A DNA stretch of 64,000 bases from Pseudomonas sp. Teo4 (GTDB taxonomy: Bacteria > Pseudomonadota > Gammaproteobacteria > Pseudomonadales > Pseudomonadaceae). This document shows positions 53,001-62,540 of the stretch, piece after piece. The DNA lies in contig NZ_JAXCIL010000001.1 in the NCBI RefSeq assembly GCF_034387475.1, positions 2,790,001 to 2,854,000 of the forward strand, written 5' to 3'. The translations under genes were made by a program, and so were the position numbers. Under the pieces are notes generated by a model. The model did no database searches and was not told the DNA's origin. It was given only the letters and a program-made list of their open reading frames with translations. Numbering within the stretch: the first letter of the stretch is position 1; every line of letters begins with the position of its first letter.

Positions 53001-53243
53001 GCAGTAATCATAGACACCTTCAGGTCATGCTTTGCTTGTCCCGGCCCTTTCGCGGGTAAACCCGCTCCCACAGGCGCTCACTGGACCAGAGGGCAGTGGG
53101 ATTGGTCTGCAGCAATCATAGACACCTTCAGGTCATGCCTTGCTTGTTCCGGCCCTTTCGCGGGTAAACCCGCTCCCACAGGCGCTCACTGGACCAGAGG
53201 GCAGTGGGATTCCTGTGGGAGCGGGTTCACCCGCGAAGAGGCC
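53001..53243. repeat. 108-bp tandem duplication carrying REP units
   Basis: Two head-to-tail copies of a 108-bp unit (53001-53108 and 53109-53211) differ at only a few bases. Each holds TCGCGGGTAAACCCGCTCCC, a REP palindrome with core GCGGGTAAACCCGC that differs from the GCCGGCAAGCCGGC form seen elsewhere in the window. A third unit, inverted, follows at 53212-53243 (GTGGGAGCGGGTTCACCCGC). The array lies between the small gene and the end of ahpF. Confidence 0.9.
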
Positions 53244-53252
53244 AGTAAGGGC

Positions 53253-54815
53253 TTATGCCGGTGCCGAAGTCCGGATCAGGTGGTCGAACGCCGCCAGCGA
53301 AGCCTTGGCGCCCTCACCCACCGCAATGACGATCTGCTTGTACGGCACCGTGGTCACGTCACCGGCCGCGAACACGCCGGGGATGTTGGTCGCGCCCTTG
53401 GCATCGACGATGATCTCGCCACGCGGCGACAGTTCGACGGTGCCCTTGAGCCAGTCGGTGTTCGGCAGCAGGCCGATCTGCACGAAGATGCCTTCCAGCG
53501 CCAGGTCGTGGACCTGATCGGTGGTGCGATCCTTGTAACGCAGGCCGGTCACTTTCTCGCCATTGCCCACCACTTCAGTGGTCAAGGCGCTGGTGATGAC
53601 CTTGACGTTCGGCAGGCTGTGCAGCTTGCGCTGCAGCACGGCGTCAGCACGCAGCTGGCTGTCGAATTCGATCAGCGTCACCTGGGCGACGATACCCGCC
53701 AGGTCGATGGCCGCTTCCACACCCGAGTTGCCGCCACCAATCACCGCCACGCGCTTGCCCTTGAACAGCGGGCCGTCGCAGTGCGGGCAGTAGGCCACGC
53801 CACGGGCGCGGTATTCCTGCTCGCCCGGCACGTTCATTTCGCGCCAGCGGGCACCGGTGGCCAGGATCACGGTCTTGGCCTTGAGCGAGGCGCCGCCAGC
53901 CAGGCGCACTTCGTGCAGGCCGCCGTCGGTGGCCGGAATCAGTGCTTCGCCACGCTGCAGGTTCATGATGTCTACGTCGTACTGCTTGACGTGTTCTTCC
54001 AGCGCCGTGGCCAGTTTCGGGCCTTCGGTTTCCTGCACCGAGATGAAGTTCTCGATGGCCAGGGTGTCGAGCACCTGACCGCCGAAACGCTCGGCGGCGA
54101 CACCGGTACGGATACCTTTACGTGCGGCGTAAATGGCTGCCGAGGCGCCGGCAGGGCCACCGCCGACCACCAACACGTCGAAGGCTTCCTTGGCGTTGAT
54201 CTTCTCGGCCTGGCGTGCGCCGGCATTGGTGTCGATCTTGCCGAGGATTTCTTCCAGGCCCATGCGGCCCTGGCCGAACAATTCACCGTTCAGGTAGATG
54301 CTGGGCACCGCCATGATCTTGCGGGCTTCGACTTCGTCCTGGAACAGCGCTCCGTCGATGGCGACGTGGCGCACGTTAGGGTTGAGCACCGCCATCAGGT
54401 TCAGCGCCTGGACCACGTCCGGGCAGTTCTGGCACGACAGCGAGAAGTAGGTCTCGAAGGTGAACTCGCCTTCCAGCGCCTGGATCTGCTCGATCACTTC
54501 GGCACTGGCCTTGGACGGGTGGCCACCGACTTGCAGCAGCGCCAGCACCAGGGAAGTGAATTCGTGGCCCATGGGGATGCCGGCGAAGCGCAGGCTGATA
54601 TCGGTACCCGGGCGATTGAGCGAGAACGATGGACGACGGGCGTCATCACCATCCGCGCGCAGGGTAATGAGGTTCGACAGGCCGGCGATTTCCACCAGCA
54701 GGTCGTGCAATTCGCGGGACTTCGCGCCGTCGTCGAGGGAGGCAACCATCTCGATCGGCTGTGTGACCCGCTCCAGGTAGGTTTTCAGTTGCGATTTAAG
54801 CGTGGCGTCCAACAT
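53253..54815 (-). CDS. ahpF: Alkyl hydroperoxide reductase subunit F
   Basis: NADH-dependent flavoprotein of 520 aa that recycles AhpC. The N-terminal tandem thioredoxin-like domain has its CxxC in [11 protein letters not shown] (about 129-132). The thioredoxin-reductase-like part has FAD-binding [20 protein letters not shown], redox CPHC in [16 protein letters not shown]-binding [19 protein letters not shown] and [19 protein letters not shown]. The ATG at 54815 follows AAAGGA. A terminator-like hairpin separates it from ahpC, so ahpF is probably expressed at a lower level by read-through or its own promoter. Confidence 0.96.
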   Translation of the reverse strand: MLDATLKSQLKTYLERVTQPIEMVASLDDGAKSRELHDLLVEIAGLSNLITLRADGDDARRPSFSLNRPGTDISLRFAGIPMGHEFTSLVLALLQVGGHPSKASAEVIEQIQALEGEFTFETYFSLSCQNCPDVVQALNLMAVLNPNVRHVAIDGALFQDEVEARKIMAVPSIYLNGELFGQGRMGLEEILGKIDTNAGARQAEKINAKEAFDVLVVGGGPAGASAAIYAARKGIRTGVAAERFGGQVLDTLAIENFISVQETEGPKLATALEEHVKQYDVDIMNLQRGEALIPATDGGLHEVRLAGGASLKAKTVILATGARWREMNVPGEQEYRARGVAYCPHCDGPLFKGKRVAVIGGGNSGVEAAIDLAGIVAQVTLIEFDSQLRADAVLQRKLHSLPNVKVITSALTTEVVGNGEKVTGLRYKDRTTDQVHDLALEGIFVQIGLLPNTDWLKGTVELSPRGEIIVDAKGATNIPGVFAAGDVTTVPYKQIVIAVGEGAKASLAAFDHLIRTSAPA

Positions 54816-54846
54816 ACGGGCGATTCCTTTTTCAAACTTCGGATAC

Positions 54847-54878
54847 AAAAACGCCCAGGCGATGGCGCCCGGGCGTTT
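54847..54878 (-). terminator. Terminator between ahpC and ahpF
   Basis: On the minus strand AAACGCCC-G-GGCG pairs with CGCC-T-GGGCGTTT around a 4-nt loop, then T5. It lies 61 bp after the ahpC stop and 31 bp before the ahpF start. Confidence 0.85.
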
Positions 54879-54939
54879 GACGGGGCAGTGAGTACTTCAG
54901 CTGTGGCGGCTGCTCACCGCCCGCGACTGGTGCATGACC

Positions 54940-55503
54940 TTAGATCTTGCCGACCAGGTCCAGCGATGGCGCCAGAGTGGCTTCGCCTTCTTTCCACTTG
55001 GCCGGGCAAACTTCGCCTGGGTGGGCAGCCACGTACTGGGCAGCCTTGACCTTGCGCAGCAGCTCGCTGGCGTCACGGCCTACACCACCGTCGTTGATTT
55101 CGACGATCTTGATCTGGCCTTCCGGGTTGATCACGAAGGTACCGCGATCGGCCAGGCCGGCTTCTTCGATCAGCACGTCGAAGTTGCGCGAGATGACGTG
55201 GGTCGGGTCACCGATCAGCGGGTATTCGATCTTGCCGATGGTGTCCGAAGTGTCGTGCCAGGCTTTGTGGGTGAAGTGGGTGTCAGTGGACACGCCGTAG
55301 ATTTCCACGCCCAGTTTCTGGAACTCGGCGTAGTTGTCAGCAAGGTCACCCAGCTCGGTCGGGCATACGAAGGTGAAGTCGGCCGGGTAGAAGAACACGA
55401 CAGACCACTTGCCTTTCAGGTCGGCTTCGCTGACCTGAACGAACTCGCCTTTGTGGTAGGCAGTGGCGTTGAACGGTTTGACCTGGCTGTTGATGATTGG
55501 CAT
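54940..55503 (-). CDS. ahpC: Alkyl hydroperoxide reductase subunit C (2-Cys peroxiredoxin)
   Basis: Typical 2-Cys peroxiredoxin of 187 aa that reduces hydrogen peroxide, organic peroxides and peroxynitrite. The peroxidatic Cys47 is in [16 protein letters not shown] and the resolving Cys166 in [13 protein letters not shown]. Sequence and length match enterobacterial AhpC closely. GGAGCG precedes the ATG. It is the first gene of the ahpCF pair. OxyR control is expected from other Pseudomonas, but I could not place a convincing four-part OxyR site upstream. Confidence 0.97.
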   Translation of the reverse strand: MPIINSQVKPFNATAYHKGEFVQVSEADLKGKWSVVFFYPADFTFVCPTELGDLADNYAEFQKLGVEIYGVSTDTHFTHKAWHDTSDTIGKIEYPLIGDPTHVISRNFDVLIEEAGLADRGTFVINPEGQIKIVEINDGGVGRDASELLRKVKAAQYVAAHPGEVCPAKWKEGEATLAPSLDLVGKI

Positions 55504-55676
55504 GAGAGACGCTCCTTCATGGGGTTGGAATCAGTTGATGGATAGAATCCTAACTAATCATCCCGCTGATGGCTCATTGGCAAAGCTCATGCTTGCGATT
55601 GGTTTTGGCTATAACCGGGGTTTATTAATAGAAGGGAATGGGCTGAGCAAAGGATTGCGCGCGGCTCGAACATGCA

Positions 55677-55758
55677 ATCGCCGGCAAGCCGGCTCCCACA
55701 GACACTGCGCTGATCTCAAGACAGTCGCGGTCCATGTGGGAGCCGGCTTGCCGGCGAT
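55677..55758. repeat. Inverted REP pair after gor
   Basis: ATCGCCGGCAAGCCGGCTCC and GGAGCCGGCTTGCCGGCGAT face each other around a linker with GATCTCAAGACAGTCGCGG, similar to linkers at 4.2 and 59.6 kb. It lies between gor and the ahpC promoter region. Confidence 0.87.
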
Positions 55759-55772
55759 TGGGGTCTATACGG

Positions 55773-57128
55773 TCAGCGCGTAACCGTACGCATGGTGACG
55801 AATTCTTCAGCCGCCGTCGGATGCACGCCGATGGTTTCGTCGAATTGCTGCTTGGTGGCACCGGCCTTGAGCGCCACGCCCAGGCCCTGGATGATCTCGC
55901 CGGCATCCGGCCCGACCATGTGGCAACCCAGCACCTTGTCGGTCTCGGCATCCACCACCAGCTTCATCAGGGTCTTTTCCTGAATGTCGGTGAGGGTCAG
56001 CTTCATGGCCCGGAAACGGCTCTCGAAGATCTGCACCTTGTGCCCGGCCGCCAGTGCCTGCTCTTCGGTCAGCCCAACCGTGCCGATCGGCGGCTGGCTG
56101 AACACCGCGGTGGGAATGTTCTGATAATCCACCGGGCGGTACTGCTCGGGCTTGAACAACCGCCGGGCCACGGCCATGCCCTCGGCCAGCGCCACCGGGG
56201 TGAGCTGCACGCGGCCGATCACATCGCCAATCGCCAGCACCGAAGGTTCGGTGGTCTGGAACTGCTCGTCCACCCGGATGTAGCCACGCGGGTCCAGCTC
56301 TACCCCGGTGTTTTCCAGGCCCAAGTTGTCCAGCATTGGCCGGCGCCCGGTGGCATAGAACACACAGTCGGTCAGCAGTTCGCGGCCATCCTTGAGGGTC
56401 GCCTTGAGGCTGCCATCCTCCAGCTTGTCGATGCGCTGGATGTCGGCATTGAACTGCAGGTTCAGCCCGCGCTTTTCCAGCTCTTCCTTCAGGTGGGTAC
56501 GCACCGAGCCATCGAAGCCGCGCAGGAACAGATCGCCCCGGTACAGCAGCGTGGTATCGGCACCAAGCCCCTGGAAGATGCCGGCAAATTCGACGGCGAT
56601 GTAGCCGCCACCGACCACCAGTACGCGGCGTGGCAAGTCCTTGAGGTAGAACGCCTCGTTGGAGGTGATGGCCAGTTCTTTGCCCGGAATGTCCGGCACC
56701 TGCGGCCAGCCGCCCGTGGCGATGAGGATGTGTTCGGCGCTGTAACGCTGGCCTTCCACTTCCACTTCGTGGGCACCGGTCATGCGCGCATGCCCTTGCA
56801 GCAGGGTTACGCCACTGTTGACCAGCAGGTTGCGGTAGATGCCGTTGAGGCGCTCGATTTCGCGGTTCTTGTTGGCGATCAGCGTGCCCCAGTCGAAATG
56901 GCCTTCTTCGAGGGTCCAGCCGAAACCTGCTGCTTGTTCCAGCTCGTCGGCCACATGGGCACCATACACCAGCAGTTTCTTCGGCACGCAACCCACGTTG
57001 ACGCAGGTGCCACCCAGGTAGCGACTCTCGGCCACCGCCACTTTCGCGCCGAAGCCCGCGGCGAAGCGCGCCGCACGCACACCGCCGGAACCGGCACCAA
57101 TCACGAAAAGATCAAAATCGTAGGCCAT
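55773..57128 (-). CDS. gor: Glutathione reductase
   Basis: NADPH-dependent flavoprotein of 451 aa. FAD motif [20 protein letters not shown], redox pair Cys42/Cys47 in [23 protein letters not shown]-binding [20 protein letters not shown], second FAD motif [20 protein letters not shown], and the C-terminal acid-base pair in [14 protein letters not shown]. It keeps glutathione reduced, supporting the peroxide defence of the ahp genes next door. The ATG at 57128 has AAGGAG 9 nt upstream. It lies after galU, separated by a strong terminator. Confidence 0.95.
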   Translation of the reverse strand: MAYDFDLFVIGAGSGGVRAARFAAGFGAKVAVAESRYLGGTCVNVGCVPKKLLVYGAHVADELEQAAGFGWTLEEGHFDWGTLIANKNREIERLNGIYRNLLVNSGVTLLQGHARMTGAHEVEVEGQRYSAEHILIATGGWPQVPDIPGKELAITSNEAFYLKDLPRRVLVVGGGYIAVEFAGIFQGLGADTTLLYRGDLFLRGFDGSVRTHLKEELEKRGLNLQFNADIQRIDKLEDGSLKATLKDGRELLTDCVFYATGRRPMLDNLGLENTGVELDPRGYIRVDEQFQTTEPSVLAIGDVIGRVQLTPVALAEGMAVARRLFKPEQYRPVDYQNIPTAVFSQPPIGTVGLTEEQALAAGHKVQIFESRFRAMKLTLTDIQEKTLMKLVVDAETDKVLGCHMVGPDAGEIIQGLGVALKAGATKQQFDETIGVHPTAAEEFVTMRTVTR

Positions 57129-57181
57129 GTATTCAGTCTCCTTGGCTGGCGCCCAGCATACCCCCGTTGGCCGCCGCAAAC

Positions 57182-57208
57182 AAAAAAGCCACCCCGAAGG
57201 GTGGCTTT
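57182..57208 (-). terminator. Rho-independent terminator of galU
   Basis: GCCACCC-TTCG-GGGTGGC followed by T6 on the minus strand, 18 bp after the galU stop. The UUCG tetraloop class makes it very stable. Confidence 0.93.
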
Positions 57209-57225
57209 CGAACCTGCCTGGCTTA

Positions 57226-58065
57226 TCAGTAAGCCTTGCCGGCCTTGTAGAAGTTCTCGAAGCAGAAGTTGGTCGCCTCGATGTAGCCTTCGGCGCCACC
57301 GCAGTCGAAACGCTTGCCCTTGAACTTGTAGGCGATCACGTTGCCTTCGGCAGCCTGTTTCATCAGCGCGTCGGTGATCTGGATCTCGCCACCTTTGCCC
57401 GGCTCGGTCTGTTCGATCTTCTCGAAGATGTCCGGGGTCAGGATGTAGCGGCCGATAATCGCCAGGTTGGAAGGTGCGTCTTCCGGCTTCGGTTTCTCGA
57501 CCATGGCGTCGACGCGGAAGATGCCGTCCTTGATCTCTTCACCGGCGATGACGCCGTACTTGTTGGTTTCCTGCGGGTCGACTTCCTGGATGGCGACGAT
57601 CGAGCAGCGGTACTTCTTGTACAGCGCGACCATCTGCGCCAGCACGCCTTCACCGTCAAGGTTGACGCACAGGTCATCCGCCAGCACCACGGCGAACGGC
57701 TCGTCGCCGATCAGCGGACGGCCGGTGAGAATCGCATGGCCCAGGCCCTTCATCTCGGTCTGACGGGTGTAGGAGAACGAGCACTCGTCGAGCAGGCGAC
57801 GGATACCGACCAGGTATTTTTCCTTGTCGGTGCCCTTGATCTGGTTTTCCAGCTCGTAGCTGATGTCGAAGTGGTCTTCCAGGGCGCGCTTGCCGCGACC
57901 GGTGACGATGGAGATCTCGTTCAGGCCGGCGTCCAGGGCCTCTTCAACGCCATACTGGATCAGTGGCTTGTTGACCACCGGCAGCATTTCCTTGGGCATG
58001 GCTTTGGTAGCAGGAAGGAAGCGGGTGCCGTAACCGGCGGCCGGGAACAAGCATTTTTTGATCAT
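57226..58065 (-). CDS. galU: UTP-glucose-1-phosphate uridylyltransferase
   Basis: Nucleotidyltransferase of 279 aa that makes UDP-glucose from UTP and glucose-1-phosphate. The active-site loop [20 protein letters not shown] (about 7-26) and later [25 protein letters not shown] and [11 protein letters not shown] are all present. UDP-glucose feeds LPS, polysaccharide and, through the adjacent ugd, UDP-glucuronate. It lies 49 bp downstream of ugd on the same strand. Confidence 0.96.
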   Translation of the reverse strand: MIKKCLFPAAGYGTRFLPATKAMPKEMLPVVNKPLIQYGVEEALDAGLNEISIVTGRGKRALEDHFDISYELENQIKGTDKEKYLVGIRRLLDECSFSYTRQTEMKGLGHAILTGRPLIGDEPFAVVLADDLCVNLDGEGVLAQMVALYKKYRCSIVAIQEVDPQETNKYGVIAGEEIKDGIFRVDAMVEKPKPEDAPSNLAIIGRYILTPDIFEKIEQTEPGKGGEIQITDALMKQAAEGNVIAYKFKGKRFDCGGAEGYIEATNFCFENFYKAGKAY

Positions 58066-58114
58066 ATACGTCCTTAAACAAAGGCTAGGCCTGTTGGAAT
58101 TCGGCGCAGTCTAA

Positions 58115-59476
58115 TCAGGCGGCAGTCACCTTACAATGCCCCGCCTGAGGCCGACCGATGCCATGATAGAGATAACCTAGTGTAGATAGTTCCTGAGGAT
58201 CGTAAATATTACGACCATCGAACACCACCGGCATGCGCATCAAGCCCCGTACACGGGGGAAGTCCGGCTGGCGAAACTGCTTCCACTCGGTCACCAGAAC
58301 CAGTGCATCCGCCCCTTCGACGCAGGCGTACGGGTCATCGACCAGACGCAACTGACCGCAGGCTACCGCTTGGCGGTAACGTTCGGCAACTCCCGCCAGC
58401 GCCACCGGGTCGCAGGCCTGGACCCTTGCGCCCGACGCCAGCAAAGCGTCCAGCAACACCAGGCTGGGGGCCTCGCGCAGGTCGTCGGTGCCTGGCTTGA
58501 ACGCCATGCCCCAGAGTGCCACCACTCGCCCGCGCATGAACCCGCCGAAATGCTGCTCCAGCGCCTTGTACAACAGGGTTTTCTGCTCGTCGTTGCGCGC
58601 CTGCACTGCCTGCAGGATCGCTGAGGGGTAACCTTGCTGCTCGGCCGTATGAATCAGGGCGCGCACATCCTTGGGGAAGCATGAGCCGCCGTAGCCGCAG
58701 CCAGCATAGATGAAATGGCTGCCGATGCGCCGGTCGCTGCCGATTCCCCGCCGAACCTGTTCGATGTCCACCCCCAGGCACCCACAAAGCCCCGCCAGTT
58801 CGTTCATGAACGAGATCTTGGTTGCCAGGAACGCATTGGCCGCGTACTTGGTGAACTCGGCAGCGCGGGGCGTCATCGGCAGTATGCGCTCATGGTTGCG
58901 CACGAACGGCGCGTAAAGGCGCTGCAGGCACTGCCTGGCTGACTCGCTGTCAGTGCCGATGATGATACGGTCCGGGCGCATGAAATCGTCCAGGGCGCTG
59001 CCTTCCTTGAGAAACTCAGGGTTACTGGCCACCTCGACGGAAAAGCCAGTGCCACGCTCACGCTGGCCCTGCGCAATGTGCCGGGCAACCCGTTCGGCGG
59101 TGCCCACCGGTACCGTCGACTTGTTCACTACCAGGCATGGGCGGCGCAGATTCCGGCCCAGGCTATCCGCCACCGCCAGCACATGCTGAAGGTCGGCCGA
59201 ACCGTCCTCCTGGCTTGGCGTACCGACCGCAATGAACACTACGTCGGCCCGGGCCAAAGCCAACTGCCAGTTGTCAGTGAAACTGAGCTGGCTTCGGCTC
59301 AAGCCGTTCTTGAGCAGCGCCTCCAGGCCGGGTTCATGAATGGGGCAGTGCCCTTGACGCAACTGCGCCAAGCGCTGCTGGTCATGCTCCAGGCACACCA
59401 CCCGGTTGCCCATCTCGGCAAAACAGGCCGCTGTCACTAGCCCCACATACCCCGCACCGATCACACAAAGCTCCAT
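58115..59476 (-). CDS. ugd: UDP-glucose 6-dehydrogenase
   Basis: NAD-dependent enzyme of 453 aa that oxidises UDP-glucose twice to UDP-glucuronate. The Rossmann start LCVIGAGYVGLVTAACFAEM, the Lys-containing FTKYAANAFLATKISFMNEL and the catalytic Cys in YGGSCFPKDVRALIHTA are clear. Product uses include aminoarabinose lipid A modification and exopolysaccharide. Order ugd-galU on one strand lets both steps from glucose-1-phosphate be made together. Confidence 0.95.
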   Translation of the reverse strand: MELCVIGAGYVGLVTAACFAEMGNRVVCLEHDQQRLAQLRQGHCPIHEPGLEALLKNGLSRSQLSFTDNWQLALARADVVFIAVGTPSQEDGSADLQHVLAVADSLGRNLRRPCLVVNKSTVPVGTAERVARHIAQGQRERGTGFSVEVASNPEFLKEGSALDDFMRPDRIIIGTDSESARQCLQRLYAPFVRNHERILPMTPRAAEFTKYAANAFLATKISFMNELAGLCGCLGVDIEQVRRGIGSDRRIGSHFIYAGCGYGGSCFPKDVRALIHTAEQQGYPSAILQAVQARNDEQKTLLYKALEQHFGGFMRGRVVALWGMAFKPGTDDLREAPSLVLLDALLASGARVQACDPVALAGVAERYRQAVACGQLRLVDDPYACVEGADALVLVTEWKQFRQPDFPRVRGLMRMPVVFDGRNIYDPQELSTLGYLYHGIGRPQAGHCKVTAA

Positions 59477-59577
59477 GGCTGCGCTCCTTCAACATGAACG
59501 CAGCCATTGCTACTCGTCGGTGGTTACAGCGCCGTGATACGGGTGTGACAGGACTTGTACGGGGTCTTTCAGGGCCC

Positions 59578-59765
59578 TATCGCTGGCAAGCCAGCTCCCA
59601 CAGGTACGGCAGTGATCTCACGCTCAAGATCAACGCGGTCCATGTGGGAGCAACTGTCTTGTGTTACCTGTACCGGCCTCATCGCTGGCAAGCCAGCTCC
59701 CACGGGTACGGTGGTGATCTCAAGGTCGGCGCGGTCCATGTGTGGGACCCGGCTTGCCGGCGATT
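59578..59765. repeat. REP cluster upstream of ugd
   Basis: At least four REP-related units alternate between 59578 and 59765: TCGCTGGCAAGCCAGCTCCC twice, a truncated GTCCATGTGGGAGCAACTG, and GGGACCCGGCTTGCCGGCGA. Linkers again contain GATCTCA and GCGGTCCATGTG. It fills most of the 309-bp gap between ugd and tsdA. Confidence 0.85.
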
Positions 59766-59785
59766 GGACCTCCCCCGCTGGAACA

Positions 59786-60700
59786 TCAGCTTCCAGTGCC
59801 CTGCCCGATCAATACACCTTCCACTTTCTGCCCATACAGGTTGACCCCGTCGTTGGCGTGGAACTTGACCCGCGTCTTTTCCACTGACCCCTCGACCAAC
59901 CTTGGGTCCTGGGGCCGTTCGTGGCGGTTGACCCAAGCAGCCACATCCCAGGCCTGCTGGTCGCTCAGGCTGCCAGGTTTGCCCAAGGGCATGTTGTACT
60001 TGATGAAGGAGGCCGCGGTGTTGATCCGGTGCATGCCGGCGCCCCAGTTGTAGGAATCCTTGCCCCAGAGCGGTGGCATCACGTATTCCCCGGCCACTTT
60101 CTGCCCTTCGCCGTTGTCGCCGTGGCAGATCGCGCATTGGTCGCGGTACACCTGCTGACCGCGCTTGAAGTCATACCCACCCTTGGGTTGGGGCACCTCG
60201 GGGTAACCACGCCCGGCGATCTCGACACCCGTTGGCGCCTTGCTCGACAACCAGTAGGCATACACCGAAAGCGCCGTCATCTGCGGGCTGTCCGCCGCCG
60301 GTGGCTTGCCGTTCATGCTGAACTGGAAGCACCCCTGGATACGCTCGGCATAGGTGTTGACCTTGTCGTTCTTCTTGCGATAGGCCGGATACATCGGGTA
60401 AGCGCCCCACATCGGTGCAGAATGGGCCAGACGCCCCTGATCGAGATGGCAGTTGCTGCAGTTCATGCCATTGCCCACTGCTTCGGGCATGAGCCTGCGG
60501 GTATCGACGAACAGCGCATGGCCCTCGCGCACCATCTTGCCGAAGGCGTTGTCCGGCAGCGTGTTTTCCAGGGGCGGTACGAACTCGGGCGAGGCCTTGG
60601 CGTCGGGCACCTTCAGCTGGGACTGGTCTTCCATGGCGATGGGGGCCGCGTGGGCTTTGCACATGACCATGAGCAACGCGATTGGCATCAATGTCTTCAT
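59786..60700 (-). CDS. tsdA: Thiosulfate dehydrogenase, dihaem cytochrome c (TsdA)
   Basis: Periplasmic dihaem enzyme of 304 aa that oxidises thiosulfate to tetrathionate (or the reverse). After a signal peptide (about 1-18) there are two haem sites: NCSNCHLDQGR and QCAICHGDNGEG. Between them is the TsdA signature YPAYRKKNDKVNTYAERIQG followed by Cys, the unusual axial ligand of the active-site haem. The C-terminus is NRHERPQDPRL. Its start overlaps the tsdB stop by 4 nt. Confidence 0.88.
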   Translation of the reverse strand: MKTLMPIALLMVMCKAHAAPIAMEDQSQLKVPDAKASPEFVPPLENTLPDNAFGKMVREGHALFVDTRRLMPEAVGNGMNCSNCHLDQGRLAHSAPMWGAYPMYPAYRKKNDKVNTYAERIQGCFQFSMNGKPPAADSPQMTALSVYAYWLSSKAPTGVEIAGRGYPEVPQPKGGYDFKRGQQVYRDQCAICHGDNGEGQKVAGEYVMPPLWGKDSYNWGAGMHRINTAASFIKYNMPLGKPGSLSDQQAWDVAAWVNRHERPQDPRLVEGSVEKTRVKFHANDGVNLYGQKVEGVLIGQGTGS

Positions 60701-61347
60701 GGCTTGGCCTCCTGGCGAACGGGACGGGCGAAGAACTCGGCGATTGCCTTTACCTCGTCATCGGTCATGGCCTTGGCCACACCAACCATCAGCTGATTGG
60801 GGTCATTGCTGCGGCTGCCATCGCGCCAGGCATTGAGTTGCGCGGCCAGATAAGCGGCCGGCTGCCCGGCCAGTGGCGGGAAATGTTCGCCAACGCCGCT
60901 ACCTCCCGGGCCATGGCACTGCACGCAACCTGGAATCTGCCGATTCCAGTCACCGTACAATGCCAGCCGGGTAACGCTGTCGTTGGCGATCTGCTGACGG
61001 CGCAGGTCGGGGGGCGGGTCGCTGGGCAAGCCGGCCAGGTAGGTGCTGACTGCTTCGATTTCCGCCTCGGTCAACGCTTTGGCCAAGGGTTCCATGACCG
61101 GCTGTTTGCGGCTGCCGGTGCGCCAGTCATGCAATTGTTTGCTCAGATAACCGGCGGGCAGGCCGGCCAGACGCGGGAACCCTGCGGCGGCAATGCCTTT
61201 GCCATCCGTACCATGGCAGCCCAGACAGGCCATGGCGGCGGGGTTCGACCCACCCTGTGTGAAAACTTTCTGGCCATCGGCGGCATGCGCCGCGGGCCAG
61301 GCCAGGATCAGCAAGCTGCCGATCACGACTCGACTCAACGGGGTCAT
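60697..61347 (-). CDS. tsdB: Dihaem c4-type cytochrome, electron acceptor of TsdA (TsdB)
   Basis: Periplasmic cytochrome of 216 aa: signal peptide (about 1-22, ending PAAHA), haem sites MACLGCHGTDGKG and PGCVQCHGPGGSG, with axial-Met regions after each, the two-lobed plan of cytochrome c4. Placed directly before and overlapping tsdA it matches TsdB of Pseudomonas stutzeri, which takes electrons from TsdA and passes them to terminal oxidase. GTG one codon earlier is possible; GGAG lies 7 nt before the chosen ATG. Confidence 0.85.
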   Translation of the reverse strand: MTPLSRVVIGSLLILAWPAAHAADGQKVFTQGGSNPAAMACLGCHGTDGKGIAAAGFPRLAGLPAGYLSKQLHDWRTGSRKQPVMEPLAKALTEAEIEAVSTYLAGLPSDPPPDLRRQQIANDSVTRLALYGDWNRQIPGCVQCHGPGGSGVGEHFPPLAGQPAAYLAAQLNAWRDGSRSNDPNQLMVGVAKAMTDDEVKAIAEFFARPVRQEAKP

Positions 61348-61492
61348 CACGAATCTCCATTTCTTTTGTTATAAGCTTAGGCTTAAAAAACATAAGCAAA
61401 TGGATACTAGCCCCGTAGGGAAAGTCGCAACAACGCCAAGGCCGACCAGAGGGTGGCAATTAGCCTTCTAACCGCGTTTTACTTGAGCCAGG

Positions 61493-61852
61493 TCAACTGC
61501 CAGAGATGCATTGCGTCGCTGCGGTGCGCACATCGCCCAGGCGCAACGGGAAGTTGTTCAGCCGTTCGTGCAGCTTGATGCTGCTGCCGCTGCCACGCTT
61601 GTCGATATCGACCAACGCTGCCGGGCCGACGCCTGCAGAAAGCTTCTGCGGCACGATCAGGCGCAGGCCACCGTCACGCGGCTCTTCCACCAGCGAATCG
61701 CGGCTGCCTTCCAGTTTGTGCTTCACGCAATCGGCATACTCACGCGGCGTCTTGCCAGAGATGACATCCAACGTCTCGTGGGATTGCTCCAGTTCCGTAA
61801 CACTGACACAACCACCGAGTGTCAAAGACAACGCCGCTACCAACCACTTCAT
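61493..61852 (-). CDS. Small lipoprotein of unknown function
   Basis: Lipoprotein of 119 aa: lipobox LSLTLGGC (Cys about 15), then an acidic-basic helical start (VTELEQSHETLDVISGKTPR) and a beta-rich domain (GGLRLIVPQKLSAGVGPAAL). Two later Cys (YADCVKHKL and ATQCISGS) may form a disulfide. No family that I can name. It is transcribed alone, divergent from the DUF1883 gene. Confidence 0.68.
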   Translation of the reverse strand: MKWLVAALSLTLGGCVSVTELEQSHETLDVISGKTPREYADCVKHKLEGSRDSLVEEPRDGGLRLIVPQKLSAGVGPAALVDIDKRGSGSSIKLHERLNNFPLRLGDVRTAATQCISGS

Positions 61853-62013
61853 GTACTGCACCTCTGCCGTCAAGAACCGCTTTGGACAACGACCAGGCGG
61901 TTTTGCTCCCTGCTTTGGCAGATTTATCTGCAGCCCGACTATCGAGCTCGGCAGCGCCGCCCGACATCGTGGTATCGTTCGCCTTTGCAGAATTACACCT
62001 TGCGGGGCCCCCC

Positions 62014-62316
62014 ATGAAATTCATTCACCAGCGCGAGCACCTGAACGAAGACGACATCGTCGTCATCGAGTGTTCCCAGCGCTGCAATATCCGCCTGATG
62101 AACGACGCCAATTTCCGCAGTTTCAAGAACGGCGGTCGCCACACCTACCACGGTGGCCATTTCGAGCGCTTCCCGGCCAAGATCACCGTACCCAGCACCG
62201 GCTTCTGGAATATCACCCTCGATACCGTGACCGCACGCCCGATCTCGGTGACGCGCAAGCCGACCTTCACTCACAAGATCAAGATCATTCGCCGTTCGTC
62301 GTCGAAACTCGGATAA
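62014..62316 (+). CDS. DUF1883 domain protein
   Basis: A 100-aa soluble beta-rich protein beginning MKFIHQREHLNEDDIVVIEC with NIRLMNDANFRSFKNGGRHT and HGGHFERFPAKITVPSTGFW, the DUF1883 pattern. In some bacteria this domain is found with TIR domains, suggesting a binding role, but here it is alone. It is followed within 8 bp by a 56-aa gene and 45 bp later by nitronate monooxygenase, all plus strand. Confidence 0.75.
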   Translation: MKFIHQREHLNEDDIVVIECSQRCNIRLMNDANFRSFKNGGRHTYHGGHFERFPAKITVPSTGFWNITLDTVTARPISVTRKPTFTHKIKIIRRSSSKLG

Positions 62317-62324
62317 GGCCCGCC

Positions 62325-62495
62325 ATGACCCAAACCATCAAATACGTCATCAAGTACAAGCTCGACGGCCAACGCCGCTGGGACTTCGCCCTGATGCCCG
62401 ACGCCTCCCAGGAACAAGCCCTGGAAGCACTGCGCAAGATCCACGGTGACGACGCCGAGAAGATCAGCGACATCCAGGTCAGCAAGGCACTCTGA
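62325..62495 (+). CDS. Small hypothetical protein after DUF1883
   Basis: A 56-aa protein starting TQTIKYVIKYKLDGQRRWDF, then QEQALEALRKIHGDDAEKIS, a beta-beta-alpha-beta-like pattern. The DUF1883 stop is 8 bp upstream, so the pair is likely co-translated. No family is recognised. Confidence 0.65.
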   Translation: MTQTIKYVIKYKLDGQRRWDFALMPDASQEQALEALRKIHGDDAEKISDIQVSKAL

Positions 62496-62540
62496 GGCCA
62501 CGACCGCCCCCACCGCACACACGCCCGCAAGGAGAGCCGC

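Noticed and set aside
55504..55625. OxyR binding site upstream of ahpC
   Set aside because: Only scattered ATAG/CTAT-like quarters are present (near 55542 and 55611). They do not keep the required 7-nt spacing over four elements.
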